Shown here piece by piece: positions 1-9,106 of a DNA stretch of 64,000 nucleotides; within the stretch, counting starts at the first letter, position 1, and every line of letters begins with the position of its first letter. Made by a program: the position numbers and the translations under genes. The DNA is from Mycolicibacterium poriferae. GTDB lineage: Bacteria > Actinomycetota > Actinomycetes > Mycobacteriales > Mycobacteriaceae. The stretch spans positions 186,001 through 250,000 of the forward strand of contig NZ_AP022570.1 of NCBI RefSeq assembly GCF_010728325.1, written 5' to 3'. The notes beneath the pieces were generated by a model. The model was not told where the DNA came from, did no database searches, and was given only the letters and a program-made list of their open reading frames with translations.

Positions 1-981
1 TGCGGCCGGCGCCCGCAGACCGGAGCCGAACAGCACGTTGATGAACACGCCGGTCATGCCGCCCAGGATGGTGGCCGCGATCAGCTTCGGCTTCATCAGC
101 ACGTACGGGAAGTAGATCTCGTGGATGCCGCCGAAGAACTGGATGATCGCCGCACCCGGCGCCGATGCGCGCGCCGCGCCCTTGCCGAACACCATGAACG
201 CCAGCAGCAGCCCCAGGCCCGGGCCGGGGTTGGCCTCGAGCAGGAACAGGATGGACTTGCCGGTCTCCAGCGCCTGGGTGGTGCCCAGCGGGGTCAGCAC
301 GCCGTGGTTGATCGCGTTGTTGAGGAACAACACCTTGGCAGGCTCGATCAGGATCGACGTCAGCGGCAGCAGGTCGTTGTTGACCAGGAAGTCGACGACG
401 TTGCCGGCGCCGCGGGTGATCGAGGAGACGATCGGGCCGATGCCGAAGAACCCGATCACCGCCAGGATCAACCCGAGGATGCCGGAGGCGAAGTTGTCGA
501 CCAGCATCTCGAAGCCGGGACGGATCTTGCCCTCCCACAACGCGTCCAGCTTCTTGATCAGGAACCCGCCCAGCGGGCCCATGATCATGGCGCCCAGGAA
601 CATCGGCACGTCGGCGCCGGTGACCACACCCACCGTCGCGATCGCGCCGACCACCGCACCGCGGGTGCCGTAGACCATCCGCCCGCCGGTGTAGCCGATC
701 AGGATCGGCAGCAGGTAGGTGATCATCGGGCCGACGATGCCCGCGCCCTCGAAGTCGCCCCAGCCGCCGATCTGCGCCACCCAGCCGCCGGGATCCCGCA
801 GCGCGCTGAAGATGCCGGTCAACCAGCCGGCCTCGATGAACAGCGCGGTGATCAGGCCCCAGGCGATGAACGCGCCGATGTTGGGCATGACCATGTTGGA
901 CAGCGCCGTGCCCAGTTTCTGCACGCGTACCCGGACCCCGGACCGCGACGACGCGTCCTGGCCGGTCACCGTTTGTGACAT
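1..981 (-). CDS. mtlA: PTS mannitol-type permease EIIC (MtlA), 3' part outside window
   Basis: Membrane permease domain of the phosphoenolpyruvate sugar phosphotransferase system, importing and phosphorylating mannitol or a related polyol. Reading leftward from ATG at 981, 327 codons stay open to the window edge. The translation carries the EIIC signatures NNAINHGV, LFLLEANPGPGLG and the substrate-loop motif GGIHEIYFPYVLM, and long hydrophobic segments start near residue 29. The cytoplasmic EIIB part, if present, lies outside. It diverges from a zinc polyol dehydrogenase over a 207-bp region with repeated half-sites, which fits a polyol-utilisation regulon. The family is certain; mannitol specificity is inferred from motif similarity. 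Confidence 0.9.
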   Translation of the reverse strand, partial: MSQTVTGQDASSRSGVRVRVQKLGTALSNMVMPNIGAFIAWGLITALFIEAGWLTGIFSALRDPGGWVAQIGGWGDFEGAGIVGPMITYLLPILIGYTGGRMVYGTRGAVVGAIATVGVVTGADVPMFLGAMIMGPLGGFLIKKLDALWEGKIRPGFEMLVDNFASGILGLILAVIGFFGIGPIVSSITRGAGNVVDFLVNNDLLPLTSILIEPAKVLFLNNAINHGVLTPLGTTQALETGKSILFLLEANPGPGLGLLLAFMVFGKGAARASAPGAAIIQFFGGIHEIYFPYVLMKPKLIAATILGGMTGVFINVLFGSGLRAPAA

Positions 982-1045
982 ACGAGCCCTCCGATTCGAT
1001 GTGGGCCGTTCGGCCCGGACCGAGACTGGTGATACCAATCACATA

Positions 1046-1097
1046 CATTCAGTACACCGCATGAACGGGCATGAATGCAAGCATTCGGTCATGAATG
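1046..1097. promoter_or_regulatory. Repeat-rich operator region between mtlA and the polyol dehydrogenase
   Basis: Three direct copies of CATGAAYG start at 1060, 1070 and 1090, spaced by about one and two helical turns. A perfect inverted repeat GAATGC-AA-GCATTC lies at 1073-1086, and a reversed half-site CATTCA lies at 1046-1051. The cluster is midway between two divergent starts (981 and 1189). This suggests a cooperative binding array for a polyol-responsive repressor or activator. The regulator itself is not in the window. Confidence 0.55.
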
Positions 1098-1188
1098 GTC
1101 AAAGAAATCGGTGGTTTTGTGCCCGGTTGACCGTTAGAGTGCGGTAGAGCACACCAGTTGCAGCGGTCGACACCGAGAGGACCCACCC

Positions 1189-2274
1189 ATGAAGGCATTG
1201 CGCTTCTACGCCCCCGAAGACGTCCGACTGGAGGACGTACCCGAGCCGACCTGCGCGCCCGACGAAGTGAAGATGCGCGTCCGCAACTGTTCGACCTGCG
1301 GCACCGACGTCAAGATCTTCTACAACGGCCATCAGAACCTGACTCCGCCGCGGACCATCGGCCACGAGATCGCCGGCGAGATCGTCGAGGTCGGCGCCGA
1401 TGTCAACGCCATCTACGGCAGCAACTGGCAGGAGGGCGACCGGGTGCAGGTGATCGCCGCGGTGCCGTGCGGCGAGTGCCACGAGTGCCGCAAGGGCTGG
1501 ATGGCGGTGTGCCAGAACCAGACCTCGATGGGCTACCAGTACGACGGCGGGTTCGCCGAATACATGATCGTGCCCCGGCAGGTGCTCAAGGTCGACGGTC
1601 TGAACCGCATCCCCGACAACGTCGGCTTCGACGAGGCGTCGGCGGCCGAGCCGTTCGCCTGCGCCATCAACGCCCAGGAACTGCTCGGGATCGAAGAGGG
1701 CGACACCGTGGTGGTGTTCGGCGCCGGCCCGATCGGCTGCATGCACATCCGCATCGCCCGCGGCGTGCACAAGGTCGGGCCGGTCTACCTCGTCGACGTC
1801 AACGATGCGCGCCTGCAGATGTCGGCCGATGCGGTGAACCCCGACGGCGTCATCAACGCCGCCGAGGTCGACGTGGTCGCGAAGGTGATGGAGCTGACCG
1901 GCGGCCGGGGTGCCGACATCGTGATCACCGCGACCGCGGCCAACATCGCCCAGGAGCAGGCGATCGCGATGGCCGCGCGAAACGGGCGCATCTCGTTCTT
2001 CGGCGGGCTGCCAAAGACCAACCCGAACATCACCTGCGACTCGAACGTCGTGCACTACCGCCAGCTGCACATCCACGGCGCCAACGGGTCGGCACCCGAG
2101 CACAACAAGCGCGCGCTGCAGTACATCTCGACCGGTCAGGTGCCGGTCAAGGATCTGATCACCCGCCACATCCCGCTCGACGACGTGCTCGACGCCTTCC
2201 AGATCGTCAAGAACGGCGAGGCCATCAAGGTCACCGTGGAGCCCGCGCCGGCCGAGGTGGGCGCCGGGGTGTGA
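1189..2274 (+). CDS. Zinc-dependent medium-chain dehydrogenase, probably acting on a polyol
   Basis: A 361-residue medium-chain dehydrogenase/reductase of the sorbitol/threonine dehydrogenase type, which would oxidise a sugar alcohol to a keto-sugar with NAD(P). Visible features are catalytic zinc ligand Cys37, the GHE motif at 58-60, a structural zinc lobe with Cys94, 97, 100 and 108, and a Rossmann motif GAGPIG near residue 180. Length is normal for the family. The divergent PTS mannitol permease and shared operator region suggest a joint role in polyol use. A PTS product would be phosphorylated, so the substrate could be a polyol phosphate; the sequence does not decide this. Confidence 0.85.
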   Translation: MKALRFYAPEDVRLEDVPEPTCAPDEVKMRVRNCSTCGTDVKIFYNGHQNLTPPRTIGHEIAGEIVEVGADVNAIYGSNWQEGDRVQVIAAVPCGECHECRKGWMAVCQNQTSMGYQYDGGFAEYMIVPRQVLKVDGLNRIPDNVGFDEASAAEPFACAINAQELLGIEEGDTVVVFGAGPIGCMHIRIARGVHKVGPVYLVDVNDARLQMSADAVNPDGVINAAEVDVVAKVMELTGGRGADIVITATAANIAQEQAIAMAARNGRISFFGGLPKTNPNITCDSNVVHYRQLHIHGANGSAPEHNKRALQYISTGQVPVKDLITRHIPLDDVLDAFQIVKNGEAIKVTVEPAPAEVGAGV

Positions 2275-2348
2275 CGGCCCCGCGGTTAGGCGCGGCTGCC
2301 CGCGGGTAATGCTCGGAAACTGCCAGTGTCCGCAAGCGAGGAGACTTC

Positions 2349-2513
2349 ATGCCCGGTCCAGAGAAGAGCGAAGAAGACGTCGACAAAGATCCCCACGTCG
2401 CCGCGGCGCGGGAGGACACCGGCGAGGACGGCTCGTACGTGGGCCGGGCGTCGGGTGACGACGACTTCGACGCCGAGGAATCCGGCGCGGAGGCCCGCTC
2501 CACCGATCGGTGA
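2349..2513 (+). CDS. Small acidic protein of unknown function (54 aa)
   Basis: A short ORF from ATG at 2349, preceded by GAGGAGA at a normal Shine-Dalgarno distance. It encodes 54 residues beginning MPGPEKSEEDVD, very rich in Asp and Glu and with no hydrophobic segment, so probably soluble and disordered. Its stop codon directly abuts the stop of the convergent topoisomerase IB gene. No function is recognised. The ribosome site and acidic composition favour a real gene, but it is short. Confidence 0.55.
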   Translation: MPGPEKSEEDVDKDPHVAAAREDTGEDGSYVGRASGDDDFDAEESGAEARSTDR

Positions 2514-3530
2514 TCAGCTGTTGGCCATTCTGCGGATCAACGTCCGCGTGGCCTTCTCCAGGATGATCTGCGCGTCGCCGGGGTTGCGGGCGCGGTCGGC
2601 CCTCTTGGCCGCCGCGGCGATGGTCTGCCCCTGTTCGTAGCCGCGGACCACGCGCGGGTCGACATAGGAGCCGCGCGCCACCGCGGGCGTGTTGCCCAGC
2701 GCCTCGGACACCTCTTTCATCACCGCCGACTCGACGCGCTTGACCACCTTCGGCGACACCGGCGGGTCGGCGTCGACGAAAGCCTCGGCGGCGAGCACTG
2801 TGCCGTGCCAGGTGCGGAGGTCCTTGACGCTGTAGTCCTCCCCGACCAGTTCCTTGAAGCGCGCGTTGAGGTCGTCGGCGCGGATGTCGGTCCAGCCGGA
2901 GCCGTTGCGGCACACCAGGAACCGTTCGGTCCGGCCGTCGCGACGCATCAGCGAGCGCACCGCCCGGACGACGGCCTCGTCGGTGATCTCCAGCGTGCGG
3001 CGCACTCCGCTCTTGGCCGGGTAGTCGAACAGCACCGAGTCGCGGTGCAGCGTGATGTGTTCGCAGAGCAGGGTCGCCAACCCGTAGGACTCGTTCTCGT
3101 CGGCGTACTGCTCACCCCCGGCACGGAAATATCCGCGATCGAGCAGGTGCAGCGCCAACGCCAGCACCCGGTCGCGCCCGAGACCCTTGGCGCCGAGATC
3201 CTCGGTCACCCGGGCCCGCCACTGCGGCAGCTGCAGCGACAGGTCCAGGACGCGGTCGAACTTCTCCTCGGCCCGCTCTTCCTGCCAGGCCTGGTGGTAG
3301 ATGTACTGGCGCCGGCCCGCCGCGTCGGTGCCGACGGCCTGGATGTGGCCGTTGCGGTGCGGGCTGATCCACACCTTCTTCCAGGCCGGCGGGATGACCA
3401 GGTCTTTCACCCGTTGCAGGGTTTTCTCGTCGGTGAGCAGCTCACCGTCGCTGTCGTAGTACGCGAAGCCCTTGCCGCGGCGCTTGCGCGTCAGGCCGGG
3501 CTTGTCGAGTGTGCTGCGCCGCAAGCGCAC
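2514..3530 (-). CDS. DNA topoisomerase IB
   Basis: A 338-residue poxvirus-type topoisomerase IB, which relaxes supercoiled DNA through a 3'-phosphotyrosyl intermediate without ATP. The N-terminal domain (about 1-85) contains the typical VIPPAWKKVWISP and GHIQAVGTDAAGRRQ segments. The catalytic core includes RYF/RAGGEQYADENESYG-like residues near 140-150 and a DLRTWHGT motif. The nucleophile is Tyr289 in GSYVDPRV. Length is normal for the family. The start is GTG at 3530, preceded by TGGAGG. It converges with the small acidic gene. Confidence 0.93.
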   Translation of the reverse strand: MRLRRSTLDKPGLTRKRRGKGFAYYDSDGELLTDEKTLQRVKDLVIPPAWKKVWISPHRNGHIQAVGTDAAGRRQYIYHQAWQEERAEEKFDRVLDLSLQLPQWRARVTEDLGAKGLGRDRVLALALHLLDRGYFRAGGEQYADENESYGLATLLCEHITLHRDSVLFDYPAKSGVRRTLEITDEAVVRAVRSLMRRDGRTERFLVCRNGSGWTDIRADDLNARFKELVGEDYSVKDLRTWHGTVLAAEAFVDADPPVSPKVVKRVESAVMKEVSEALGNTPAVARGSYVDPRVVRGYEQGQTIAAAAKRADRARNPGDAQIILEKATRTLIRRMANS

Positions 3531-3619
3531 GCCGCCTCCAGGTGCTCAAACCGTTGCTGTGGCGGCGGGATTACCCGCTGAACTGCGGTTTTACACCTGG
3601 GCCCGGGCCAGGGAGAGTG

Positions 3620-3710
3620 TGGCGGTGGCGGAGGGATTTGAACCCTCGGACGGGGGTTACCCGTCACACGCTTTCGAGGCGTGCTCCTTAGGCCGCTCGG
3701 ACACGCCACC
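3620..3710 (-). tRNA. tRNA-Ser (anticodon CGA)
   Basis: Reading the minus strand from 3710, the acceptor stem GGTGGCG pairs with CGCCACC, followed by discriminator G (3623) and an encoded CCA (3620-3622). The anticodon stem-loop is CACGCCT-CGA-AAGCGTG. The long variable arm (GACGGGTAACCCCCGTC) and T-loop GGTTCAAATCC are typical of class II serine tRNA. It decodes UCG. Confidence 0.95.
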
Positions 3711-3760
3711 GCGGGGTAGCTTACCGACGGACCCCGGGTGAACCCAAACCGCGTCTTCGT

Positions 3761-3819
3761 CGAGCGTGCAACCAGTGCGAAAGATCGCCGCCCTTTTCGC
3801 AGAGGATTCACTCTCGGCG
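3761..3819. repeat. 59-bp direct repeat, copy 1
   Basis: First of two nearly identical 59-bp units separated by 64 bp, between tRNA-Ser(CGA) and tadA. Each unit starts CGAGCGTGCAACCAGTGCGA and ends CTCTCGGCG. It contains an inverted repeat GCGAAA...TTTCGC that could form a hairpin in RNA. Confidence 0.8.
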
Positions 3820-3883
3820 GGGTGGGGCGCCGGGGAGGTGGCACTTTCGCGGCGACTGCCCAGCATCTTCGCGGCGTGTTCAC

Positions 3884-3942
3884 CGAGCGTGCAACCAGTG
3901 CGAAAAAGTGGCCGCCTTTTCGCAGAGGATTCACTCTCGGCG
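3884..3942. repeat. 59-bp direct repeat, copy 2, with hairpin
   Basis: Second unit. The inner hairpin is GCGAAAA (3900-3906) and TTTTCGC (3917-3923) around a 10-nt loop. Loop and stem-edge bases differ from copy 1 while pairing is kept, so the structure may be what is conserved. It ends 17 bp from the tadA stop and may help end transcription of tadA (minus strand). Confidence 0.75.
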
Positions 3943-3959
3943 AGCCGAGGCGGGCGGGT

Positions 3960-4409
3960 TCAGCGCTGGGCAGCGAAGAACTGCTCGAGCGGGGCCGCAC
4001 ACTCGTCGGCCAGCACGCCACCGCGCACCTCCGGGCGATGGGTCAGCCGCCGGTCGCGCACCACGTCCCACAGCGACCCGACCGCACCGGTCTTCGGCTC
4101 CCACGCCCCGAACACCACCCGCGCCACCCGCGCCATCACCAGCGCGCCGGCGCACATCGTGCACGGCTCCACCGTCACCGCCAACGTCGCACCCTCCAGC
4201 CGCCAGCCGTCACCGTGCACCGCGGCCGCGGCCCGCAAAGCCAGGATCTCGGCGTGCGCGGTGGGGTCACCGAGGGCCTCACGGGCGTTGGCCGCGCGCG
4301 CCAACTCGGTGCCGTCGGCGGCGACGACCACCGCCCCGATCGGCACGTCACGCGGACCGGCTCCGGTCGCGGCGTCGAGCGCGAGCCGGATCAGCTCCGC
4401 GTCGGTCAC
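3960..4409 (-). CDS. tadA: tRNA-specific adenosine deaminase (A34 to inosine)
   Basis: A 149-residue zinc deaminase that converts the wobble adenosine of tRNA-Arg(ACG) to inosine. The active site is seen as HAE at 52-54 (zinc His and proton-shuttle Glu) and PCTMC at 82-86 (two zinc Cys). Length and motif order match TadA rather than free cytidine deaminases. It overlaps the upstream partner gene by four bases (ATGA), so the two are translationally coupled. Its likely substrate gene, tRNA-Arg(ACG), lies at 19937-20009 in this window. Confidence 0.92.
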   Translation of the reverse strand: MTDAELIRLALDAATGAGPRDVPIGAVVVAADGTELARAANAREALGDPTAHAEILALRAAAAVHGDGWRLEGATLAVTVEPCTMCAGALVMARVARVVFGAWEPKTGAVGSLWDVVRDRRLTHRPEVRGGVLADECAAPLEQFFAAQR

Positions 4410-4927
4410 CTGCCCAGACGTTCCAGCACCGACGAGAGCTCGTCGGCGAAACCCATCTCCCGGGCGATCCGGCCCACCTGCTCGTCGGCGTAGAGGTCGC
4501 TCTCGTCGAGGATCACGCCCAGCACGCCGGCCGGTAACCCGAGGTCGGCCAGCACCGCGAGATCACCCTCCTCGAACGGGTCGGCGTCGTCGAGGTCCTC
4601 GTCGTCGATGTCGGAATCCAACATCTCCAGCGCTTCCGCCGCGATGTCGTAGTCCAGGGCCGCCGTGGCGTCCGACAGCAGCAGCCGGGTTCCCGACGGC
4701 GCGGGCCGCACGATCACGAAGAACTCGTCGTCGATGTCGAGCAGCCCGAAAACCGCGCCGGCGCTGCGCAACTGGCACAGCTCGGTTTCCGCGTCCTTGA
4801 GGCTGGTCAACGCCGCGGCCCGCAGCGCGGTGCAGCGCCAGGTGCCGTCCTCACGGACCACCGCAACGCCGAAGCCGTCGGGCGTGTCCACCGACTGCTG
4901 TTGCTTCTGCGTTCGCTGCGCTCCCAT
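4406..4927 (-). CDS. TadA-associated acidic protein (actinobacterial)
   Basis: A 173-residue protein, counting from ATG at 4927, that precedes tadA with a four-base overlap. The C-terminal half is strongly acidic (DSDIDDEDLDDADPFEEGD near 110-130). It is the actinobacterial 'tRNA adenosine deaminase-associated protein' by position and composition; the biochemical role is unknown. An open frame extends upstream to 5020, but that would overlap the divergent tyrA start, so the inner ATG is preferred. Confidence 0.75.
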   Translation of the reverse strand: MGAQRTQKQQQSVDTPDGFGVAVVREDGTWRCTALRAAALTSLKDAETELCQLRSAGAVFGLLDIDDEFFVIVRPAPSGTRLLLSDATAALDYDIAAEALEMLDSDIDDEDLDDADPFEEGDLAVLADLGLPAGVLGVILDESDLYADEQVGRIAREMGFADELSSVLERLGR

Positions 4928-5007
4928 GACAGCACACGGTAGTCCCCCGACAGGGCCTTGACCAGCGGTTCCAGACCGCCCGACGGTGGGTGTGCCAACC
5001 TTGACCC

Positions 5008-5988
5008 GTGGCAAAGACACCGGTGTGCGTGATCGGACTCGGGCTCATCGGCGGGTCGGTGATGCGGGCGGCAACGACCGCCGGACGTGACGTCTTCGGC
5101 TACAACCGGTCGATAGACGGCGCCGACGCAGCCCGGGCGGACGGTTTCGACGCCACCACCGATCTCGACGAGGCGCTGGGCAAAGCCGCCGACGCCGGCG
5201 CGCTGATCGTGCTGGCGGTGCCGATGCCCGCGTTGGCGCCGATTCTGCGCCGGGTCCGCGACCGCGCGCCGCACTGCCCGGTGACGGATGTCACCAGCGT
5301 CAAGGGAGCCGTGCTCGCCGAAGTGCGTGCCGCCGGTCTGCTGGAGCGCTTCGTCGGCGGGCATCCGATGGCAGGCACCGCGCACTCGGGCTGGCACGCC
5401 ACCGACGCCGGTCTGTTCGTCGACGCGCCGTGGGTGCTCAGCGTCGACGAGCAGGTCGACGGGCAGGTGTGGACCGAGGCGATGACGCTGGCACTGGACT
5501 GCGGCGCGTTCGTCGTGCCGGCCCTGTCCGACGAGCACGACCTGGCCGCGGCGACGATCTCGCACCTGCCGCATCTGCTCGCCGAGGCCCTGGCGACCAC
5601 GGCCGGCGCCATACCGTTGTCGTTCGCCCTGGCCGCGGGCTCGTTCCGGGACGGCACGCGGGTCGCGGCGACGGCGCCGGAATTGGTGCGGGCGATGTGT
5701 GAGGCCAACGCCACCCAGCTGGTATCGGTGCTCGACCAGGCATTGCGCCTGCTCACCGACGCGCGCGACCACCTCGCCGAGGGCCGCCCAGTGTCCGATC
5801 TCGTCGACGCCGGCCACGCCGCCAGGCTTCGCTACGACACCTTCAGCCGACCGTCCATCGACGACGTCGTGATCGGGGCCGACGGATGGCGTGCCGAACT
5901 GGCCGCCGCCGGACGAGCCGGCGGGGTGATCAGATCCGCTCTGCCAACCCGGGATAGTCCAGCAGAAAACCCTCCGCATCCACGCTGA
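5008..5988 (+). CDS. tyrA: Prephenate dehydrogenase
   Basis: A 326-residue NAD-dependent prephenate dehydrogenase of tyrosine biosynthesis, oxidising and decarboxylating prephenate to 4-hydroxyphenylpyruvate. The Rossmann motif GLGLIGGS is at 10-17. The active-site segments are [11 protein letters not shown] and [13 protein letters not shown], and the helical dimer domain contains [11 protein letters not shown]. No ACT domain is visible. The start is GTG at 5008. The last 59 bp overlap the 3' end of the convergent glycolipid-binding-like gene, so the two tails are antisense to each other. Confidence 0.9.
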   Translation: MAKTPVCVIGLGLIGGSVMRAATTAGRDVFGYNRSIDGADAARADGFDATTDLDEALGKAADAGALIVLAVPMPALAPILRRVRDRAPHCPVTDVTSVKGAVLAEVRAAGLLERFVGGHPMAGTAHSGWHATDAGLFVDAPWVLSVDEQVDGQVWTEAMTLALDCGAFVVPALSDEHDLAAATISHLPHLLAEALATTAGAIPLSFALAAGSFRDGTRVAATAPELVRAMCEANATQLVSVLDQALRLLTDARDHLAEGRPVSDLVDAGHAARLRYDTFSRPSIDDVVIGADGWRAELAAAGRAGGVIRSALPTRDSPAENPPHPR

Positions 5989-6529
5989 GAGTCGTCTCGG
6001 CCACCGGCGAGTGCACCTTGATGCCGTCCGAGCCGCTGCTGTAGCTGATCGTCGCGACGTCGACCGACAGTTCGGGCACGCGCACGTAGACCACCGGCAC
6101 CGTCACCGACTCGCCGGGCTGGCGGTACACCCCGGTGCGGCGGATCGGCAGCGTGTTGAAGAACGGGCTGAGGATCAGATCGACGTCGAGTGCGCCGTCG
6201 AACGCCGATCGGCTGGTCTGCCCGGAATGGTCCTGCACCAGCCACATACTCTCCTCGTCACGGGCGATGGAGAGCTGGCGTTCCCGCTCGGCCAGCGTGA
6301 CGGTCAGCGAGAGGCGTTTGGTCGCGCCGAGTTCGTCGGTGACGAGGTCATAGGACGCACTGAACGCCGGATGCACCGGCGTCGCGGCGGCGACGATCCG
6401 GCCGTACGCCTTGATCCGGTCGCCGGACATCTGCACCCGTACCGACTCCATCCGGGGTACGTCGTGAGCACGCCACGTCAGTACTGCCGGCCATGAACCA
6501 TGCGCTTCAGAGCGAGCCTCTTCACTCAT
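5930..6529 (-). CDS. Putative glycolipid-binding family protein
   Basis: A 199-residue protein resembling the putative glycolipid-binding family (PF06475-type) and the gene at this position (Rv3755c) in M. tuberculosis. No signal peptide or membrane segment is visible. Notable segments are [18 protein letters not shown] and [21 protein letters not shown]. It is the last gene of the proX-V-W-Z operon, overlapping proZ by four bases, so it is probably expressed with osmolyte uptake. Its biochemical function is not established, and its 3' end overlaps tyrA by 59 bp. Confidence 0.72.
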   Translation of the reverse strand: MSEEARSEAHGSWPAVLTWRAHDVPRMESVRVQMSGDRIKAYGRIVAAATPVHPAFSASYDLVTDELGATKRLSLTVTLAERERQLSIARDEESMWLVQDHSGQTSRSAFDGALDVDLILSPFFNTLPIRRTGVYRQPGESVTVPVVYVRVPELSVDVATISYSSGSDGIKVHSPVAETTLSVDAEGFLLDYPGLAERI

Positions 6530-7320
6530 CCCTCTACCGTATGCGAAGCGTCCCCACGTTTGCGGGCGGCTCGGGAACTGGACTGTGAACCGACGTGTGG
6601 ACGTGATTCGACCGCGACTTCGTCATCGAGCAGCGGCTGCGGCAGACGACGCCACCGCCCCAACCGTCCGGTGCCGGGTGCCGAGGCCCACACCGTGAAG
6701 GCCAGCAGCGCGTCGAGGAGCAACGCCAAGGCCGTGACCATCAGCGCGCCCACCAGGGCGATGTAGAACTCCCGGATCTTGATGCCGTCGATCAGATAGC
6801 GGCCCAACCCGCCCAGGCTGGCGTAGGCCGCGATGGTCGCGGTCGCCACGATCTGAAGCGTGGCGGTGCGCAACCCTCCCAGGATCAGCGGCAAGGCGTT
6901 GGGAGTCTCGACCCGCAGCAGGATCCGGCGCTCGGTCATGCCCATCGACCGTGCGGCGTCGACGACCGCCGGATCCACGTTGGCGATGCCGGCGTAGGTG
7001 CCGGCCAGCAGCGGCGGGATGCCCAGCAGCATCAGCGCGACGGTGGGCGGCACCAGGCCCAGCCCCCACAGCAGCACGCCCAGTAGCAGCACCCCCAGGG
7101 TCGGCAGGGCGCGCAGCGCGTTGACCCCGGTCACGATCAGGAACGTGCCACGGCGGGTGTGCCCGATCAGCATGCCGACCGGGACCGCGATGAGCGCCGA
7201 GAAGAACACCGCGATCACCGTGTACTCCAGGTGCTCGAGGATGCGCGCGGTCAGCCCGGCCGGGCCCGCCCAGTTCTCGGCGGTGAAGATGAACGACAGC
7301 GCCTGCTGAAGGAAGTTCAC
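6526..7320 (-). CDS. proZ: Glycine betaine/osmolyte ABC transporter permease
   Basis: A 264-residue inner-membrane permease of the OpuC/ProU type. It has about five to six hydrophobic segments and a permease cytoplasmic loop near DAARSMGMTERRILLRVETPNALPLI, where EAA-type coupling to the ATPase occurs. GTG start at 7320 overlaps the proW stop by four bases. The C-terminal tail after about 215 is hydrophilic. With ProX, ProV and ProW it forms a complete importer for a compatible solute; which solute cannot be read from the sequence. Confidence 0.9.
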   Translation of the reverse strand: MNFLQQALSFIFTAENWAGPAGLTARILEHLEYTVIAVFFSALIAVPVGMLIGHTRRGTFLIVTGVNALRALPTLGVLLLGVLLWGLGLVPPTVALMLLGIPPLLAGTYAGIANVDPAVVDAARSMGMTERRILLRVETPNALPLILGGLRTATLQIVATATIAAYASLGGLGRYLIDGIKIREFYIALVGALMVTALALLLDALLAFTVWASAPGTGRLGRWRRLPQPLLDDEVAVESRPHVGSQSSSRAARKRGDASHTVEG

Positions 7321-7991
7321 GCCGCCACCTCCTGCGCCGTGGGCTTTCCGGTGCTGCGGTCGGCCCTCGTCCAGGGCGTCAGGGCCTTACCGGCCAACAT
7401 GATCAGGGTGTCGATGACGATCGCCAGCACGAAGATGGCGATGATGCCGGCGACGATCTGGTCGCTCTTGTTGGACTGATAGCCCTCGGTGAACCAGGTG
7501 CCCAGGCCGCCGATCCCGATGACGGAACCGACCGCGACCATCGAGATGTTGGTCACCGCCACCACCCTCAGACCGGCGATGAGGACCGGGATCGCCAGGG
7601 GCAGTTCGATTTTGACCATGCGCGTGAGCGGCCGGTATCCGACCGCGGTGGCGGCGTCGCGCACCGCCGCAGGCACGGCGTCCAGCGCTTCGGGCACCGC
7701 GCGCACCAGCAGCGCCGTGGTGTAGAGCGTCAGCGCGACGATGACGTTGGCCTCGTCGAGGATTCGGGTCGGGATTATCAACGGCAGCACGACGAACAGC
7801 GCCAGCGACGGGATCGTGAAGACGATGCTGGCCGTCACCGTCGTCAGCCGGCGCAGTGCGGTGGTGCGCTGCACCACGGCGCCGAGAGGCACCGCGATGA
7901 GCAGCCCCAGCACGATGGGCACCAGCGACAGGCGCAGGTGGATCACCGTGAGTTCCCAGGCGTCGTCGAGGTTGTCGAGCAGATAGTTCAC
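7317..7991 (-). CDS. proW: Glycine betaine/osmolyte ABC transporter permease
   Basis: A 224-residue permease paired with ProZ. The start is GTG at 7991 (protein begins MNYLLDNLDDAWELT), four bases after the proV stop; the longer open frame upstream is out-of-frame proV sequence. The coupling loop is AVRDAATAVGYRPLTRMVKIELPLAIP. Several hydrophobic helices cover residues 15-200. The two permease subunits are separate genes, as in OpuC systems, not fused to the binding protein. Confidence 0.9.
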   Translation of the reverse strand: MNYLLDNLDDAWELTVIHLRLSLVPIVLGLLIAVPLGAVVQRTTALRRLTTVTASIVFTIPSLALFVVLPLIIPTRILDEANVIVALTLYTTALLVRAVPEALDAVPAAVRDAATAVGYRPLTRMVKIELPLAIPVLIAGLRVVAVTNISMVAVGSVIGIGGLGTWFTEGYQSNKSDQIVAGIIAIFVLAIVIDTLIMLAGKALTPWTRADRSTGKPTAQEVAA

Positions 7992-7995
7992 CGGC

Positions 7996-9090
<1,095 letters not shown>

Positions 9091-9106
9091 GATGACCTTT
9101 CGATGC

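Noticed and set aside
3761..3942. Short CRISPR-like array
   Set aside because: Only two units, 59 bp long and not identical, with no cas genes; better described as a small repeat pair with a hairpin.
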